From positions 98,765,253 through 98,829,252 of the forward strand of contig NC_067474.1 in assembly GCF_947179515.1 (NCBI RefSeq): a DNA stretch of 64,000 bases, written 5' to 3'. The first letter of the stretch is position 1; each line of letters starts with the position of its first letter. Below are positions 55,055 through 64,000 of the stretch, one piece after another. The notes beneath the pieces were generated by a model. The model was not told where the DNA came from, did not search any database, and saw only the letters and a program-made list of their open reading frames with translations. The DNA comes from Apodemus sylvaticus (Eukaryota > Chordata > Mammalia > Rodentia > Muridae). The position numbers were made by a program, and so were the translations under genes.

Positions 55055-56412
55055 TACTTAGCAGCCTGCTAAGTCCATTTAGTACTCTTTGTTGTATGTG
55101 TTCAATCTCAAGACTGATCACTTAATACTGAATAACAAATTAGAGGACTCATTCACATGAAAGGCTGATTCTCCCTCTTTCTCTCTGCACAGTTCTAGTT
55201 GCCTATAGTTCATTGCTTAAGGAAAAGGCCCTGAGATTCCCCCACTTCTACATTAGCATATCTATTGCTGTTCATTGCTCATATCTTGTTTAGGCAACCA
55301 TATTGTTGAGCTATCATAGGTGTACCTTTCCTGTCATTTCTAGGAAATCTTTCGACTCTCTTTTCCATGATGCGTCCTGAGCCTTGTGTGTAGGCTTATA
55401 TTTTTCAAAACCTAGTTTTAGTAAGGGTTCTTACATGCTTTAACCTCCCTCCTAGACCACCACTCACCAGAGGTAGTGGAACGCAAAGGTTAATAGGGCA
55501 AGGATGATATGGACCTGTTTAGAAATAGTTCTTTGGAGTGATTCCAATCTATGTTGTCAGGATATCAGAAGTTAACTTTACACTAATCAGCAGCAGCAAC
55601 TCAATCCACTCAAAAACACCGTACAGGAATCAGCAATGAAAGGTTGATCCAGAAGAGACTGCAAGGCTCTGCCAATTCTTGCTGAATAGCAAGAAGCTGC
55701 TGGAAAATCATCAGCAGTTCTTTTGTGGTATTTCTTTCTATGAAGTCATGAAAAATAATGACCAGCAATGGTCAGCAAGGTGAACCAATACCATGCAGCA
55801 TGCTCCACTGTCTGTTGGGTTATCTTTATACCCTTTCCAAACAGCACATGTTCTCAAGCATCTGTTCTAGGAAAATATCACATGCCCTTTTTCCACACTG
55901 CTTTCAGAAAATCACCACTCATCTGTTCTCAGTACAACATCTTCCCACATGTCTGCTTCAGCAAACTACATCTTCTCAAAAGAGAGTTTCCAGAAAAACA
56001 TCACATGACACAACAGGCTCTCCAAAGAAATTTCCACTTCAATTGAGTGAAGGACTGTATTTTGCATGTATATGTTGGGGGCCGGGCACTCCACAATTGA
56101 TGGTTCTCTGCATTTTAACTAATTGTGGTTTTCTGTGATCGTCTCTGTCTACTGCGAAGAGAATTTTCCTTGATAAGTAGTGAGAGATAGACATAAGAAT
56201 AAATATTTAGACTATAACTAGGAATTATGTTAGTTTATTAAAGTAGCAGAAGAGAGTTGTAAGATCTATGACCTTACTAGAACCACAGGAAGGTAAGTAG
56301 TTAGGTTTTCAGTACCAGGCATGATTTCCCTCCTCTGAAGCAGACCTTAAAGTTCAAATAGATTATTCATGATTGCATTCCCTGTGTATTCTTTTGTGAT
56401 TGCGTTACCTCC
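54790..56412 (-). mobile_element. Composite Lx-type L1 3' UTR to ORF2 edge
   Basis: Antisense Lx backbone: aattcatggcctctttttct, (GATA)n, gcagcctgctaagtccattt, caaccatattgttgagctat, then a less certain middle (55430-56065, agcagcagcaactcaatcca, ccaaacagcacatgttctc), then atgttgggggccgggcactc, aactaattgtggttttctgt, taggaattatgttagttta and finally the ORF2-edge phrase ttgcattccctgtgtattct at 56370. The middle may be a separate inserted repeat. Frames at 55758-56138 (+) are artefacts. Confidence 0.6.
54978..55054 (+). repeat. (GATA)n(GACA)n microsatellite
   Basis: About 15-16 GATA units, then three GACA units, inside the Lx tail. The minus-strand (YLSI)n frame is an artefact. Confidence 0.97.
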
Positions 56413-57079
56413 TTCTCATTGTCTTTGCTGATCTTGGAATGCAAACCAAAAAAACCTACCATAAGAGCTTGATGCTAGCACCACATCTCCTTGTGTTGAA
56501 AAAGTGCTTAAAAGAAGAAATCACCATAAGCTCAGGTCATATTTTACTGTTCAGGTCAAAAGGTAGACACTGTAACTGTAGGAGAGATCTGAGAATAGTA
56601 TTATACAAGGGAACTGTTCTTTAAATCATCTGGCCATCTCACAGATCTATAGAACACATAAGTCTTCATCTGTACTGACAGCGGTCACAGCATCTGTATC
56701 CTCTGAATTGTGTCAGTGCCTCATCTTTCTTCCATCTAAAGCTTGCCTTTTCTTCCTTTACACTCAAAACACTAAAGATGGTTTTTGCGTAAGTGAACAT
56801 GACTTCTGGCTTTGTATGTAGATAATATATTATCCCATTTCCCACCTTTTCCTAACAGTAAGCTTCCCGTTAAACAATTCTGATTTGTTTCCTTAGTGAG
56901 CCATTAAAATTGTTTTTTTAATTGATTGATTGACAAGCAAAAGTTGGACCAAAAGGAAAAGGTTCAAAGTAAAAAGGATCCTTCTCAGGATCCCAGGTTC
57001 CCTGACAACATATCGCCTACTTTATATAACTTGTTTATCTGTCTTATGTGTTCTTTGTTTTGAATGAATGTCTGTAGAC
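56413..57079. other. No identified feature
   Basis: Unassigned. Confidence 0.4.
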
Positions 57080-57240
57080 AACCTGTGTGCCTGGTGCCAT
57101 TGGAAGCCAATGAAGACATAGAATTCATGGGAATTGGGTGAGAAATTCTTGAAAGTCACCATGTGGGTGTTGGGAATTGAACTGAGCTCCTCTAGAAGAG
57201 CATCCAATGCTCTTAACTACTTAACCTTCTCTCTAGTCCC
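57080..57240 (-). mobile_element. B2/B3 SINE
   Basis: Antisense head: gaattgaactgagctcctct, agaagagcatccaatgctct, taactacttaaccttctctc. Confidence 0.8.
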
Positions 57241-58290
57241 TTACCTTGTCTCTTAGGAATTCTTTTACATATACTTTTAACACATGTAAGCAAATATGCA
57301 TATTTAGTATGTCATGACTAAGTTGATCATAGGCCCTTATTATAGTTAGGAATAAACTGTAGCAGACTAGGTAGCTGTCACTTCCATGGAAAAGGCATTA
57401 ACTCTTGAATATTGACATGATATGGCTATGAGAACTCCTAGGAAAATATGTTTCCATTCTGGACTGTGCTGTAGTAATATTAACTTTTTCTATATGGTCA
57501 CCCATGACCTTAGAATACAAGTGTTCATGCACAGGGAGACAAGGAAGCACTGAGGGAACCAAAGGCAAGAGTTCCCTGAAGAAAGGAACTGAAAATAGTA
57601 AAGTGACAAACACTTAACTCAGAACTCATTATGAATCAGAAAATGTTAAGTGTTTTCTTTCTTCTAATGCATTTAAAATATAGTAGTATTAATCTTCAAG
57701 CTTAACTCAAGTGACCTTTCTTGTCCTTCCTTTTTATTATTATTTTCTATTATTAGATCTGGAGGATTTTTCTGACTTATTTCCTTCAAGGTTTAGGCAA
57801 AAATAAGTATAGACAAGTCTACCTGTGGTGCTAAAGTTATCACTTATTTGATTTAGTACAGATATTTATGGGGTGTAATTTAGCTAATAAGCATGCTCAT
57901 AAAGTTACTCTATTTTTCCACCAGAGGGCAATGGAAAGTCATAATCATGTCTTTCATTTTGATGTACTAAAAACATATGAATTACTATCTTTGTGTATGC
58001 AAGAGAGGAAGTGTGAAAAATCATATTTGAAAATTGAAAAAAACCTTATTAATTCTACCTATTATGATGTGAATGTTGTAGAAAACTTTAAAATATCAAT
58101 TATAAATAAAAATTAAGGAAAATCAATTGACCTTATAGAAATCTAAATTATTGTTAATGTTTTATTGCACATACTTTTATATATTTTAAAGATGAATAAA
58201 AGTATAAATACAAATTTTCTTTTATAGAAGAAAATAATACATTCTTGTTACTTTACCCATAATCTGTTATAGTTTATATATGTGTCACAT
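57241..58290. other. Unassigned, with CTCF-like site
   Basis: Single-copy looking DNA with a CTCF-core match at 57918-57930. No exon recognised. Confidence 0.4.
57918..57930 (+). promoter_or_regulatory. CTCF core-like motif
   Basis: CCACCAGAGGGCA fits the CTCF core (CCASYAGRKGGC-type) at every constrained position. It lies outside any recognised B2 SINE, the usual rodent source of such sites. Occupancy is unknown. Confidence 0.35.
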
Positions 58291-58700
58291 ATATCCATAT
58301 AAACATATATACACATATTTACATCATTGTTAAAATAGTTGTATACTATTCCATTGTATGGGTGTACCACAATTTAAGCAACATTTATGGTTTAAATTTA
58401 TAATTTAAAAATTATAATTTTAAAATATAACTTATAATGTTGTTATAAGTGTTCTATTTTATTGTTCATAAACTTTTATTTTGCTTTATTTATAAGTTAA
58501 ATGTTTTCATAGGTATGTAGTGTCTGTCTCTGAGTTTTCATTGTGCATGTAAAAATACCCATTATAATGTAATGTAACCTTGGACTATTTGCAATTCAGT
58601 CATCTGTTGGTTTCTTAGAATTAACTTCTGTGGGTGAGCATAGAGTGCTATATATTTAACCATATGTCTAACTAAGCTTTTGTTTAAATTGTTTGGTAAG
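58291..58700 (-). mobile_element. Possible ancient L1M fragment, very AT-rich
   Basis: The phrase tactattccattgtatgggt followed by gtaccacaatttaagcaac is antisense L1M. It continues into AT-rich sequence with self-complementary TTTAAATTTATAA-type stretches (58390-58440). Confidence 0.4.
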
Positions 58701-59489
58701 TTCTTTAGCATCTGATAACTAAATATTCCTATGCCAAACAATATCTTTCTATGAAATGATGATTCAAAAACTTTGTTCTTATTATGGACTTCTCTTCTTA
58801 TTCTTATAAATGAGAATCCATTTGCTTAGAACAAAGCATTTTCTGCTTATACTCAAAATTTTTGATTTCTTCATTTGTGAAGAACAGTATAGAGAATACC
58901 ATAGCTCTAGTGAAAAGGAGAGATAACACAGATGTAGAGTGGGTGTGTGTCAAGTGGTATGATAAATCATAAAGAGGTAATTCAATTAAGGAAAGACTCA
59001 AAAGTACATACACAGTGCACATTCTCCTTCAGGCTAGATTCCAGGGCACACTCACAAGACCACAATGTAAATCCCAACTTTGGAGCTTAGGACTGAGAGA
59101 ACCTCTCTGAAGAGGTTCAGAATCCAAAATTCTGTTCTTGCTTCCTCCAGAATGCCTATTTTGTGATATGGTTCTCTGTGTCACGTTTCTCAGGAGGTAC
59201 TCAAAACAGAGCTAAATGTCAGTTATTTTTGGAAAATCCAGAAGCAATCACTTAAGTGTGGAGAAATGTAATACAAAATGTATTGTTTTTAATTTTCATA
59301 CAATCTCTTAAGCAGGGTAATGCAATGACTTATCATGTCTTAATATGTATGTGTTAGTCCCACAAGAAAAAGTTAAGTTTGTTCAAACATTGAAAGTGGT
59401 TATTTCAGACATTCATTTATCATTCCATAGCAAGGCAGATTACTAAAACTGTGCAACATCATTTTTAATATATATTTGTTTTAAATTTT
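58701..59489. other. No identified feature
   Basis: Unassigned. Confidence 0.4.
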
Positions 59490-59830
59490 TCATTAGATAT
59501 ATTCATTATTTACATTTCAAATGTTGTCCCCTTTCCTACTTTCCCCCAAAAATCACCTAACCAGTCCCCTCTCCCCCTGCTCACAAATCCACCCACTCCC
59601 ACTTCCCTGTCCTGGAATTCCCCTAGACTGGGGCATCTAGCCTTCTCAAGACCTAGAGCTTCTCCTCCCTTTGATGTTCAACAAGGCCATGCTCTGCTAC
59701 ATATACATCTGGAGCCATGGGTCCCTCCATATGTACTCTTGGTTGGTGATTTAGTCCCTGCAAGCTTGGGGTTCAGGGGGTAACTGGATAGTTCATATTG
59801 TTGTTCCTCCTATGGCACTGCTATTTTGGT
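59490..59830 (-). mobile_element. L1 3' end fragment
   Basis: Antisense L1: tatttacatttcaaatgttg, ctgtcctggaattcccctag, ctggagccatgggtccctcc, tatgtactcttggttggtg. It is closely related in layout to 2833-3420. Confidence 0.8.
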
Positions 59831-59873
59831 GTGTTTTATAGTGAGTGAATGACATTAATAAGAAATATCTTAT

Positions 59874-59965
59874 AGATAGAGTTTTGTGATAGAACACTTG
59901 TCCAGCATACAGAAATCCCTGGATTTAATGCCCAGCACTTAAAACAAAACAAAACAAAACAAGAT
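59874..59965 (+). mobile_element. ID-like SINE
   Basis: agttttgtgatagaacactt, tccagcatacagaaatccct and ggatttaatgcccagcactt parallel the ID tRNA-Ala-derived consensus. A four-unit AAAAC tail follows. Confidence 0.65.
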
Positions 59966-60059
59966 GTAACCATCATTGAAACTAGATGCTATCTAATATA
60001 TGAGGGCAGGGAAAAGCTCCCTTGTTAAGGAGATAGATTAACAAGAGTAGGTCTATATT
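59966..60059. other. No identified feature
   Basis: Short spacer. Confidence 0.4.
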
Positions 60060-60605
60060 ATAAAAAACTACAATTGATCAAAATGCAGAGTTGTAGAACC
60101 TAGTCTGAAATAATACTCCTATAACATGAATCCTACACCTAAGGCTGAGGAATCATTACAGAAGAAGGGATGAGAAGAATGTGAGAGCCAAGGAACAGGA
60201 CATGTGCTATGAGATTGTGTCTCCTAGAGATCATACCAACATGACTGTCTAACTGTGACCTGAACAGGGAAGACACTAATAGACATGCTAATGTGGAAGG
60301 GGACCGCTCTTGAGGCCTCAACCATAGACAGAGAACTACAGGAAATGGATGCAAAGAGCACACAAATTGTTATTCAATACCAAACGGTCATCCCTGAAAA
60401 TGTAAACATACAAGTAACATTATATGGTCTCACCATATACAGTAACAACAGTTAAAGAAAAAGGGGGGAGGGAAGCCATGACTTTGAATGGAGGAGTAGA
60501 GAATACATGGGAGGGAATCATCGAGGGGAGGAAGTGAAGGCAGACATGATGTAATGATAGTATAATCTCAAAAAAAAGGTATAATGAAAGAGCAGATCTA
60601 AATAA
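60060..60605 (+). mobile_element. Lx-type L1 3' UTR and tail
   Basis: Sense Lx UTR: gaatcctacacctaaggctg, gagagccaaggaacaggaca, tgctatgagattgtgtctcc, tgttattcaataccaaacgg, gtcatccctgaaaatgtaaa, then atgatagtataatctcaaaa at the end. The 74-codon minus frame at 60139-60363 is an artefact. Confidence 0.7.
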
Positions 60606-61420
60606 ATGAAGAGTTTAGTTCAAGCTCTGGTGAGCCTCACACAGAAGAATGGTCTGTGGCCCATTAATTCATGCTTTAAAAAGCATAAAAGTCTTCACAT
60701 ACTATACACATTGCCGACATCTGTGCTGAGCTCTACTTGGGTTTTAAAAAAAAAAAATCCACCACTCCTAGTGTAAATTGTTCTACTTGGTTTCCCCAAC
60801 AGTTTCTCAGTACTGTTTACATGGGTCTCTCTGAATACAATTTCAACAACACTATCAAAGCTGAGAGGCCTCCAGTTTGTCCTCCTTCTCTCAAGCTGAC
60901 ACACATGGCAGCCATACCAGGATAGCTTCTCTCTGAATCTGCAAAGAACTTCTTGGGTACCGGATGTATGTATGGAAATGCTTTTGAAAAGAAAGGCCCT
61001 GGAGTATATGTCCTCCTAATCAGAAAACTCCTTTGAAGATGCTTACTTCAAAATCTAAGCAGGGCTACTCTTAGCAAGGTATCTTTTTTCCGCATTATAT
61101 AAGAAAGATTCTTTTGAGGGGAAGGGGGGAAGCACAACCTGAAAGCTTGATTAAAAGCGTTAACTCAAAGAGCATTGAGAGCCAACACTGGCAATCCCTT
61201 TGGCAACAGAAGCATCAGTATATTCCATTTTGTTGTAGCAGATAGTTTATTAAATGACAATAGAACTCTCTCCATCCCATGCATTTCCAGAAGAAAAGAA
61301 ACTTTAAAAAAACAAATCAAAATTTTCCTTACCAGAGAAATGTCTGAATACTGACTAGGGTCCTGTGGGGGTATTTTGCAACCAGAGATTAGCTGTAAAC
61401 ATTCCTGTGACATTGCAGGA
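60606..61420. other. No identified feature
   Basis: Unassigned, with an A11 run near 60747-60757. Frames at 60695-60925 lack domains. Confidence 0.4.
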
Positions 61421-61455
61421 TTTTTCTTTTCTTTTTCCTTCCTTCCTTCCTTCCT

Positions 61456-61523
<68 letters not shown>

Positions 61524-61599
61524 TCATTCTTTCTTTCCTTCCTTCCTTCCTTCCTTCCTTCCTTCCTTCCTTCCTTCCTTCCTTCCTTCCTTCCTTCCT

Positions 61600-61675
<76 letters not shown>

Positions 61676-61678
61676 TCC
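61421..61678 (+). repeat. 258-bp polypyrimidine (CTTT)n/(CCTT)n tract
   Basis: Pure C/T except one A at 61526. Blocks run (CCTT) at 61437-61456, (CTTT) to 61536, (CCTT) about 61537-61600, (CTTT) to 61678. The long Lys/Glu and Phe/Leu/Ser frames on both strands are artefacts. Confidence 0.98.
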
Positions 61679-62189
61679 TATTTCAAGTTTCCATAAGGTT
61701 AAAATTTCAGAATCTGAATCTAGTTTCTTCATCGCAATTTAATCCATTATTTATTTGTTCTTAAGTTGAGTCAAATATAGTGCCAAAGTTTCAAAAGTAT
61801 TAAGTATTGCCAGCTACAAGGTGGAATGTGAATTTCATGTGTTTTTCCATAATCTAGGACAGGAAAACATAAAAACAAGAGTCGTCATTTATAGTTGTGT
61901 ATCACTGACTGTGCTGAGCAAGTGGAGCATTGCAGTCATTTCAGACCCTGGTCCTCCCACCTCCCACCTCCCACCATCCCCAGCTCTCTGCTAACACCCT
62001 TTCCTGGTGGGCTAGGCTCCAAGGACTCCAAAGCAAGCTTCCTGTTGTTCTTCTAACCTCTCACCTTGTTTTCCAAAGATCCTGTTAAAAGCAGTGAGGA
62101 CTAAAGTTGAACTAACTGTTGTTCAGCTCCTTGCTGGGCTGTTTACTAGACATATAATCATGCATTCTTCTGTGCTGAGGATACCAGGA
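61679..62189. other. No identified feature
   Basis: Unassigned. A short CCCACCT triplicate lies at about 61955-61975. Confidence 0.4.
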
Positions 62190-62285
62190 TACGCTTAAGA
62201 TGGTCTGAGAACTAAATGAGAACTGTATTAGGTGCGTTATGGGGCCTGGCATGAGGAAGAACTTCAAGAATGCTAGTTAACTACA
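62190..62285 (+). mobile_element. MIR 3' remnant
   Basis: gagaactaaatgagaactgt, ttatggggcctggcatgagg and a 'caagaatgctagtta' motif follow the MIR 3' end. Confidence 0.5.
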
Positions 62286-62379
62286 CAACTATTTTCCCCA
62301 CATATGGAGGAAATGACAGTTGGATTCAGTTGGTTTCCTGTTCTTTGTTCTTCCTATGGGAAATTAGGTCCATTAAGAA

Positions 62380-62885
62380 TTTTTTTGCAGTTTTTATAGA
62401 GATAAAATTCAAACTCACCAGTTTTAAAGTATAAAATTCAATGATTTTATTATATTCACCATGTTGTGCAACAATAACTTCTAATTCCAGAAGGCTTTCT
62501 TTACTCCAAAAAGAAACCTCATACACATTAAGCCATCACTACTAATTCGTCCCGTCCCTCTATTTCCTAGAAATGACAATAGTCATTCAGCCTCCTTCCC
62601 TATTTTAGACATCTCATATAAATGCAATTATGTAGTATGTGGCCTTTTGTGTCTGCTTTTTAAACAACATGGTGTCTCTGAGAGTCATCCGTGGCATGGG
62701 ATGCATCAGTACCAAGTTCATTTTTATACCTCAATAATATTCCATTGTGTAAATATCCTTTATTGTTCCTCGATTCATCATTTGTACATCTGGATTTCCA
62801 TGCATTGGCTATAATAAAAATATTCTACCATGAGCATTCACATGCAAGTTTTTGTGTAAACGTATGCTTCCAATTATGATCATTA
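62380..62885 (-). mobile_element. Ancient L1M 3' ORF2 fragment
   Basis: Clear antisense of old mammalian L1: gtataaaattcaatgatttt, accatgttgtgcaacaataa, ctccaaaaagaaacctcata, tctcatataaatgcaattat, tatgtggccttttgtgtctg, caataatattccattgtgta, catgcaagtttttgtgtaaa. It is one of the best preserved ancestral repeats here. Confidence 0.85.
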
Positions 62886-63142
62886 AAAATTTGTTTCCCA
62901 CTATCACATGCTGACTAGTAGGGATTATTGTAATTGCCTGAAACAGACACTGAGAGGCACGGGGGTATATTAAATTTCTGTGACTTCACTCAGTGGCTTT
63001 AATTCCAGACTGGGTTGAGTTGAGTGAGTGTAAAGTTGAATTGCCTTCAGTTTGAGCCCTTCCTGGCTTTGGGAGGCTATGTTACCAGCAGATATACTGC
63101 AATATTCTTAATCAGTAAATTAGGTAAAGACAAACCGAGTCA

Positions 63143-63144
<2 letters not shown>
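62886..63144. other. No identified feature
   Basis: Unassigned. Confidence 0.4.

Positions 63145-63188
<44 letters not shown>
63145..63188 (+). repeat. (GT)22 microsatellite
   Basis: Uninterrupted GT directly before a SINE-like sequence. It explains the (VC)n and (HT)n frames. Confidence 0.97.
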
Positions 63189-63190
<2 letters not shown>

Positions 63191-63380
63191 AGGTGTAGGC
63201 ACCTGTGGAGATAAGAGGCTGACACCACACATCCCACAGAGACCAAAGATCTGTCTGTCTTGTTCCCACAGCAGAGAAGTAACACTAGTACTTGTTTTTG
63301 CTGGACACCAGTGATCAGGACAGAGGTCCCATACTTGATCAGGAGGTACTTTACCAATTGAGACATCTTAGCCTCTATAC
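63189..63380 (-). mobile_element. B4/B2-like SINE, diverged
   Basis: gtgtaggcacctgtggagat, agaggctgacaccacacatc, and the tRNA-like end ggtactttaccaattgagac followed by atcttagcc suggest an antisense rodent SINE with its GT tail on the left. Confidence 0.55.
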
Positions 63381-64000
63381 AAATTACACTGTACATAGCC
63401 CTGGGGTGTCTTGCTCAGGAGGTTGCATATAAAGTTACACCCTTATCACCATAACTCTATCACTTAGCAGTGACTTAGAGTTTAGCAATGTGCCTCACTT
63501 CTCAGAAATGGCTCCACATTAGAGGACGAGTAAGGACAATGGTGACTGATTGTGGTTTTACTAACCAAAGGCATATGCTTACCATGTCCTTCCCAGCATT
63601 GGTGGTTTCTCCTATGAGAGGTGACCGCACAGTTTCCCTTCTGGTGCACAATAGTTGTGTTTTCAAGTCTTTCCCCATCTTTCTTGAGTTTCTCAGTCAC
63701 CTTAGTCCTGAAGATTACATAATAAACTTATCACATACTACTTGCAAGATACAAAAATTGAGGCTTATTTCTCTTTAAAAAAATATATACTATTTTAAAA
63801 CATTCTAAGGGTATTTTTTTTCTTAGAATATGAACATCATGCCACAGATCCCCTCCCAAGGGGTTTTCTAAGAGGTTTTAATACACATTCTGTCACATGC
63901 CATGTTCTCTCTTGACATTTGGTACACCTGGTTTCTGGTCTTAACTTTGGAAAAGTTGTTTTATCTCTTTCAGTCATAGCTTTCTTAGCTTGATACCGAC
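63381..64000. other. No identified feature
   Basis: Unassigned to the right edge. Opposed frames at 63482-63778 show no domain. Confidence 0.4.

Noticed and set aside
54873..55121. Tyr-Leu-Ser-Ile repeat protein
   Set aside because: Translation of the (GATA)n microsatellite.
55758..56138. 126-codon plus frame
   Set aside because: Opposite strand of an Lx-type repeat region; no domain and a related repeat lacks the frame.
61165..61742. Long Lys/Glu/Arg-rich and Phe/Leu/Ser-rich open frames on both strands
   Set aside because: They are translations of the (CTTT)n/(CCTT)n tract, which has no stops in several frames.

Overview
This window looks like intergenic or deep-intronic DNA from a muroid rodent, most probably mouse. 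The evidence is the repeat content: Lx-type and younger L1 LINEs, ORR1 and MT-type MaLR LTRs, and B1, B2/B3, B4 and sparse ID SINEs. Mouse is preferred over rat because ID-like copies are rare and one L1 tail reads gaaatcatttgaaatgtaaa, a form I associate with Mus L1s; this is inference, not proof. Older mammalian repeats (MIR, L2, ancient L1M, MER5-type hAT elements) are also present. There is no operon, no rRNA or tRNA gene, no CRISPR array and no intact protein-coding gene. Almost every long open frame is L1-derived, a microsatellite artefact or chance. All repeat family names were assigned by eye, without a library search.

Layout. 1-5.4 kb: ancient L1M, an Lx 3' UTR, a small L1 with an inverted 5' end and clear target-site duplications, an ORR1 LTR, an MT LTR and a MIR. 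5.4-8.3 kb: no confident features. 8.35-9.25 kb: an AT-rich tandem array of about 161-bp units that I cannot assign. 9.4-13.3 kb: a compound L1 locus in which two L1 5' halves (5' UTR, ORF1, start of ORF2) face each other; both ORF1 copies are broken. 13.3-16.5 kb: mainly single-copy DNA with a possible conserved non-coding block. 16.5-19.9 kb: simple repeats, Lx, B1 and an L1 3' end. 20.2-22 kb: apparently single-copy DNA with a dispersed local duplication and a perfect heat-shock-element-like array. 22-27.5 kb: SINEs, three MER5-type copies and LTRs. 27.9-29.1 kb: a small exon-like open frame on the minus strand, with a 1-kb L1 inserted 41 bp upstream of its acceptor. 29-44.5 kb: L1/Lx fragments, B elements, MaLR LTRs and microsatellites. 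45-47.2 kb: L2, a strong Z-DNA tract and a B4. 47-54.8 kb: mostly unassigned, with an ORR1 LTR, two MIRs and a 249-codon minus-strand open frame. 54.8-64 kb: Lx composite, a CTCF-like site, L1 ends, a 258-bp polypyrimidine tract, ancient L1M and a (GT)n-linked SINE.

No genes act together here. The main biological record is retrotransposition: target-site duplications, 5' truncation, twin-priming inversion, promoter monomers, tandem coiled-coil repeats in ORF1, and simple repeats that expanded inside old L1 tails. The best leads for something undescribed are the 8.35-9.25 kb array, the exon-like segments at 27.94-28.07 kb and 53.3-54.0 kb (minus strand), and the 19.8-21.5 kb regulatory-looking segment.
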